A stretch of DNA of 7,999 nt from the NCBI GenBank assembly GCA_039715055.1, contig JBDLID010000130.1:1-7999 (forward strand), written 5' to 3'. Position numbers and translations under genes: made by a program. How positions within the stretch are numbered: the stretch's first letter is position 1; every line of letters begins with the position of its first letter. This DNA is from JBDLID01 sp039715055. Its GTDB lineage: Bacteria > Desulfobacterota > Desulfobulbia > Desulfobulbales > Desulfocapsaceae. Shown one piece after another: positions 6,731-7,999 of this stretch. Under the pieces are notes generated by a model. It saw only the letters and a list, made by a program, of their open reading frames with translations. It searched no databases and was not told the origin of the DNA.

Positions 6731-7120
6731 ATGCGTATTGCAATACCAACGAACAATCCCGGGGGCATGGAAGCCACCAGATCTGATCATTTCGGCCACT
6801 GTGACGTCTTTACGGTGATCAACCTGGATCAGGAAAAAAAGGTTAGCAGCATTGAGACGGTGAGCAATGTCGACCATGATGCAGGCGGATGCATGATACC
6901 GGTCAAAGTTCTGGCCGATGCCAACGTCAATGCCATTGTGGTCGGCGGCATGGGAGCACGTCCCATGCAGGGCTTTGTCGAAGTTGGAATCGATGTCTAT
7001 TATGCTGACCGGAACATGTATCAGAATGTGGGTGGCGTGGTTGATGCCTGGGTTGATGGAATGCTTCCCCTGATGAGGGGAGATCAGGCCTGCAATGGAG
7101 GCAGCAACTGTCACCATTGA
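6731..7120 (+). CDS. NifX/NifB-type iron-molybdenum cofactor-binding family protein
   Basis: This 129-residue single-domain protein belongs to the dinitrogenase iron-molybdenum cofactor biosynthesis family (PF02579-type, RNase H-like fold). The hallmarks are MRIAIPTNN at the start, DHFGHCDVF (19-27), HDAGGCM (49-55) and AIVVGGMGARPMQGF (68-82). These match small free-standing members common in anaerobes, some of which bind metal-sulfur clusters, as in the orange-protein system. Cys24, Cys54, Cys121 and Cys127 with the terminal His-His could be metal ligands. No nitrogenase genes are nearby, so a role in FeMo-cofactor synthesis is unlikely; holding or carrying a metal cluster is the more general inference. 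It is downstream of the permease and upstream of a strong terminator, so it is probably the last gene of that transcript. The ribosome binding site is weak (only GAG at 6720-6722). Confidence 0.88.
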   Translation: MRIAIPTNNPGGMEATRSDHFGHCDVFTVINLDQEKKVSSIETVSNVDHDAGGCMIPVKVLADANVNAIVVGGMGARPMQGFVEVGIDVYYADRNMYQNVGGVVDAWVDGMLPLMRGDQACNGGSNCHH

Positions 7121-7160
7121 TCACGACCTGCTGAAAAGTTCCTGTTTTTATGCGGTTCTC

Positions 7161-7203
7161 CAGCGCCATTGCTCAATTGTAGCGATGGCGCTGCTTTTCG
7201 TTT
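7161..7203 (+). terminator. Intrinsic terminator after the NifX-like gene
   Basis: CAGCGCCATTGCT (7161-7173) pairs with AGCGATGGCGCTG (7181-7193) over 13 bp with one G-U wobble, around the 7-nt loop CAATTGT. CTTTTCGTTT follows at once on the plus strand. This ends the permease/NifX-like transcript 40 bp past the stop codon and implies that the DUF134 gene has its own promoter. Confidence 0.88.
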
Positions 7204-7213
7204 GTGGGAACTG

Positions 7214-7242
7214 TTGTTTTATTTTCTCGCACTGGATACAAC
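7214..7242 (+). promoter_or_regulatory. Possible sigma-70-type promoter for the DUF134 gene
   Basis: TTGTTT (7214-7219) and TACAAC (7237-7242) are spaced by 17 bp and match the consensus hexamers only partly. A promoter is expected here because a terminator lies directly upstream. It would give a leader of about 120 nt containing the hairpin at 7271-7312. A small palindrome, CTAAT-C-ATTAG (7253-7263), lies just downstream and might be an operator. Confidence 0.3.
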
Positions 7243-7270
7243 AATGTGGTATCTAATCATTAGCACGTAA

Positions 7271-7312
7271 CTGGAATAGTACCTTTATCAAGGGTGCCTT
7301 GAGCTATTTCAG
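7271..7312 (+). promoter_or_regulatory. Two-tier hairpin or operator in the DUF134 leader
   Basis: The outer stem CTGGAATAG/CTATTTCAG (7271-7279 with 7304-7312) has nine pairs, one of them G-U. The inner perfect stem TCAAGG-gtg-CCTTGA (7288-7302) is offset by an 8-nt bulge. As DNA the inner palindrome could be an operator; as RNA the whole unit could be a leader structure. No T-run follows. A further short stem, AACCC/GGGTT (7335-7339 with 7354-7358), ends right at the ribosome binding site. Confidence 0.35.
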
Positions 7313-7368
7313 CAACTAACAGATCATTTTCATAAACCCAGCGTCATGCACCGGGGTTGGAAGGAATT

Positions 7369-7650
7369 ATGTCACCAAGACCAAAAAAAATCCGTCATTG
7401 TGAAGGCAACTTCTGCGGCCGTGCCTTTAAGCCCACCGGTACCCCGATGGGTAAACTGGAAAAAATTGAACTTTTCCGTGATGAACTTGAAGCCTTCAAG
7501 CTCTGTGATCGAGACGGCTTGACCCAGGAAGAGGCGGGGCAGCGTATGGGAGTGTCGCGCGGGACAATTCAGCGGATTATCACTTCAGCCCGAAAGAAAA
7601 CGGCCAAGGCTGTTGCTGAGGGGTGTGCGTTGGTATTCGTCGAAGAATAA
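7369..7650 (+). CDS. DUF134 family helix-turn-helix protein
   Basis: This 93-residue protein matches DUF134 (PF02001-type). It has a basic start MSPRPKKIRHCEGNFCGRAF, then KPTGTPMGKLEKIELFRDELEAFKLCDRDGL and the sigma-region-4-like helix-turn-helix LTQEEAGQRMGVSRGTIQRIITSARKK (51-77), followed by AKAVAEGCALVF. It is presumed to bind DNA as a small regulator. Cys11 and Cys16 with His10 near the N-terminus could form part of a metal or redox site, as in other family members. ATG 7369 is preferred over the in-frame TTG at 7357 because GGAAGGA (7359-7365) is well placed before it and overlaps the TTG start. DUF134 genes are often found next to NifX/NifB-type genes in anaerobes, as here, so regulation of the preceding permease/NifX-like unit is a reasonable inference. 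It is monocistronic in this window. Confidence 0.9.
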   Translation: MSPRPKKIRHCEGNFCGRAFKPTGTPMGKLEKIELFRDELEAFKLCDRDGLTQEEAGQRMGVSRGTIQRIITSARKKTAKAVAEGCALVFVEE

Positions 7651-7674
7651 CCCTGCCCAGGCTGTCCAGCTGCA

Positions 7675-7748
7675 CCCTTAATTTGAGCACGTTGGCCTGC
7701 TCGGATAGGCTGACTACACTTCGCAGACCAACGTGCTCAAATTAAGGG
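7675..7748 (+). repeat. Palindromic element A (21-bp perfect arms)
   Basis: The arms at 7675-7695 and 7728-7748 are perfectly complementary over 21 bp, around a 32-nt loop (7696-7727). The loop holds a minor stem, GCCT/AGGC (7695-7698 with 7707-7710). It starts 25 bp after the DUF134 stop. No T-run follows the right arm, so a terminator is less likely than a small palindromic mobile or REP-like element, although it could still block readthrough. Confidence 0.8.
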
Positions 7749-7889
7749 CACATCTGAACCGCCTGCGGCTCCAGATATTATGGAATTTCTCTTTCCTGTG
7801 GCATGACCTACCCCACTTGCCGAGCCATTTTTGAGTTCCTCTGATTCTCAGTCAGATTTACCAAATCCCCCAAAAACATAAGAGTTCAA
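7749..7889. other. Spacer between the two palindromes; no gene seen
   Basis: Together with the two palindromes this belongs to the gene-free tract 7651-7999. I see no open frame with family resemblance, no RNA gene and no convincing promoter. A short TCTGA/TCAGA dyad occurs near 7840-7857 but is too small to weigh. Confidence 0.5.
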
Positions 7890-7973
7890 CAGCACTCCAC
7901 CTTTGACCGTTCAGAGGGGCGAAGCATAGCAGCGCTATGTGAGCCACTTTAAACGGTCAAAGGTGGAGTGCTG
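7890..7973 (+). repeat. Palindromic element B (22-bp perfect arms)
   Basis: The arms at 7890-7911 and 7952-7973 are perfectly complementary over 22 bp. The centre carries its own perfect hairpin, CATAGC-agc-GCTATG (7925-7939), and the sequence between also pairs in part (GGGGC against GCCAC). The whole 84 bp is thus one long imperfect palindrome. It encodes nothing visible and its arms differ from those of element A. It is probably a MITE- or REP-like unit, or an extended cruciform-forming site. Confidence 0.8.
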
Positions 7974-7999
7974 CCGGACTATTAAACGTTTTCCCTGGT

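Noticed and set aside
6731..7120. Calling the NifX-like gene a nitrogen-fixation gene
   Set aside because: No nif genes are nearby and small free-standing members of this family are widespread in non-diazotrophic anaerobes.
1..7999. CRISPR array, tRNA or rRNA genes
   Set aside because: No regularly spaced short repeats, no cloverleaf with CCA-type end and no rRNA-like tract were recognised on either strand.

Overview
The window looks like chromosome from a Gram-negative, probably anaerobic member of the Desulfobacterota, perhaps a Desulfobulbaceae-like sulfate reducer. This is inferred from gene content and is not proven. The clues are a DUF4390-ntrY-ntrX operon, a small NifX/NifB-type cofactor-binding protein beside a DUF134 regulator, and a permease of the BASS/ACR3 fold. 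Base composition is moderate. There are several short non-coding repeats and palindromes. No rRNA, tRNA, CRISPR array or transposase gene is visible.

Left half (about 1-4760), minus strand. A three-gene operon reads right to left: a secreted DUF4390 protein (3890-4483), the membrane histidine kinase NtrY (1591-3879) and the sigma-54-dependent response regulator NtrX (193-1557). The gaps are 10 and 33 bp, so co-transcription is likely. NtrY should phosphorylate NtrX, which should activate sigma-54 promoters. The operon is bracketed by two directly repeated copies of a short non-coding element (3-117 and 4604-4756). The copies are 94% identical over 115 bp, and the complete copy has 13-bp inverted ends. 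The upstream copy abuts the operon and makes the DUF4390 reading frame look longer than it probably is.

Right half (about 4760-7650), plus strand. A DUF302 protein (5035-5451) is followed by a 181-bp gap. This gap can fold into a long four-helix hairpin directly abutted by a second perfect 10-bp hairpin (5472-5585). Next come a ten-helix permease (5633-6682) and a NifX-like protein (6731-7120). A clear intrinsic terminator lies at 7161-7203. A DUF134 helix-turn-helix protein (7369-7650) then has its own putative leader hairpin. The permease resembles ACR3 arsenite exporters, but the two residues usually tied to arsenite transport appear replaced, so its substrate is open. The cluster suggests a metal, oxyanion or redox-linked transport and sensing module. 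That is inference from neighbourhood only.

Right end (7651-7999). No gene is visible. Two strong palindromes, with 21-bp and 22-bp perfect arms, occupy this stretch and look like small mobile or REP/MITE-like elements. The loop of the first shares sequence with the repeat that brackets the ntrYX operon.
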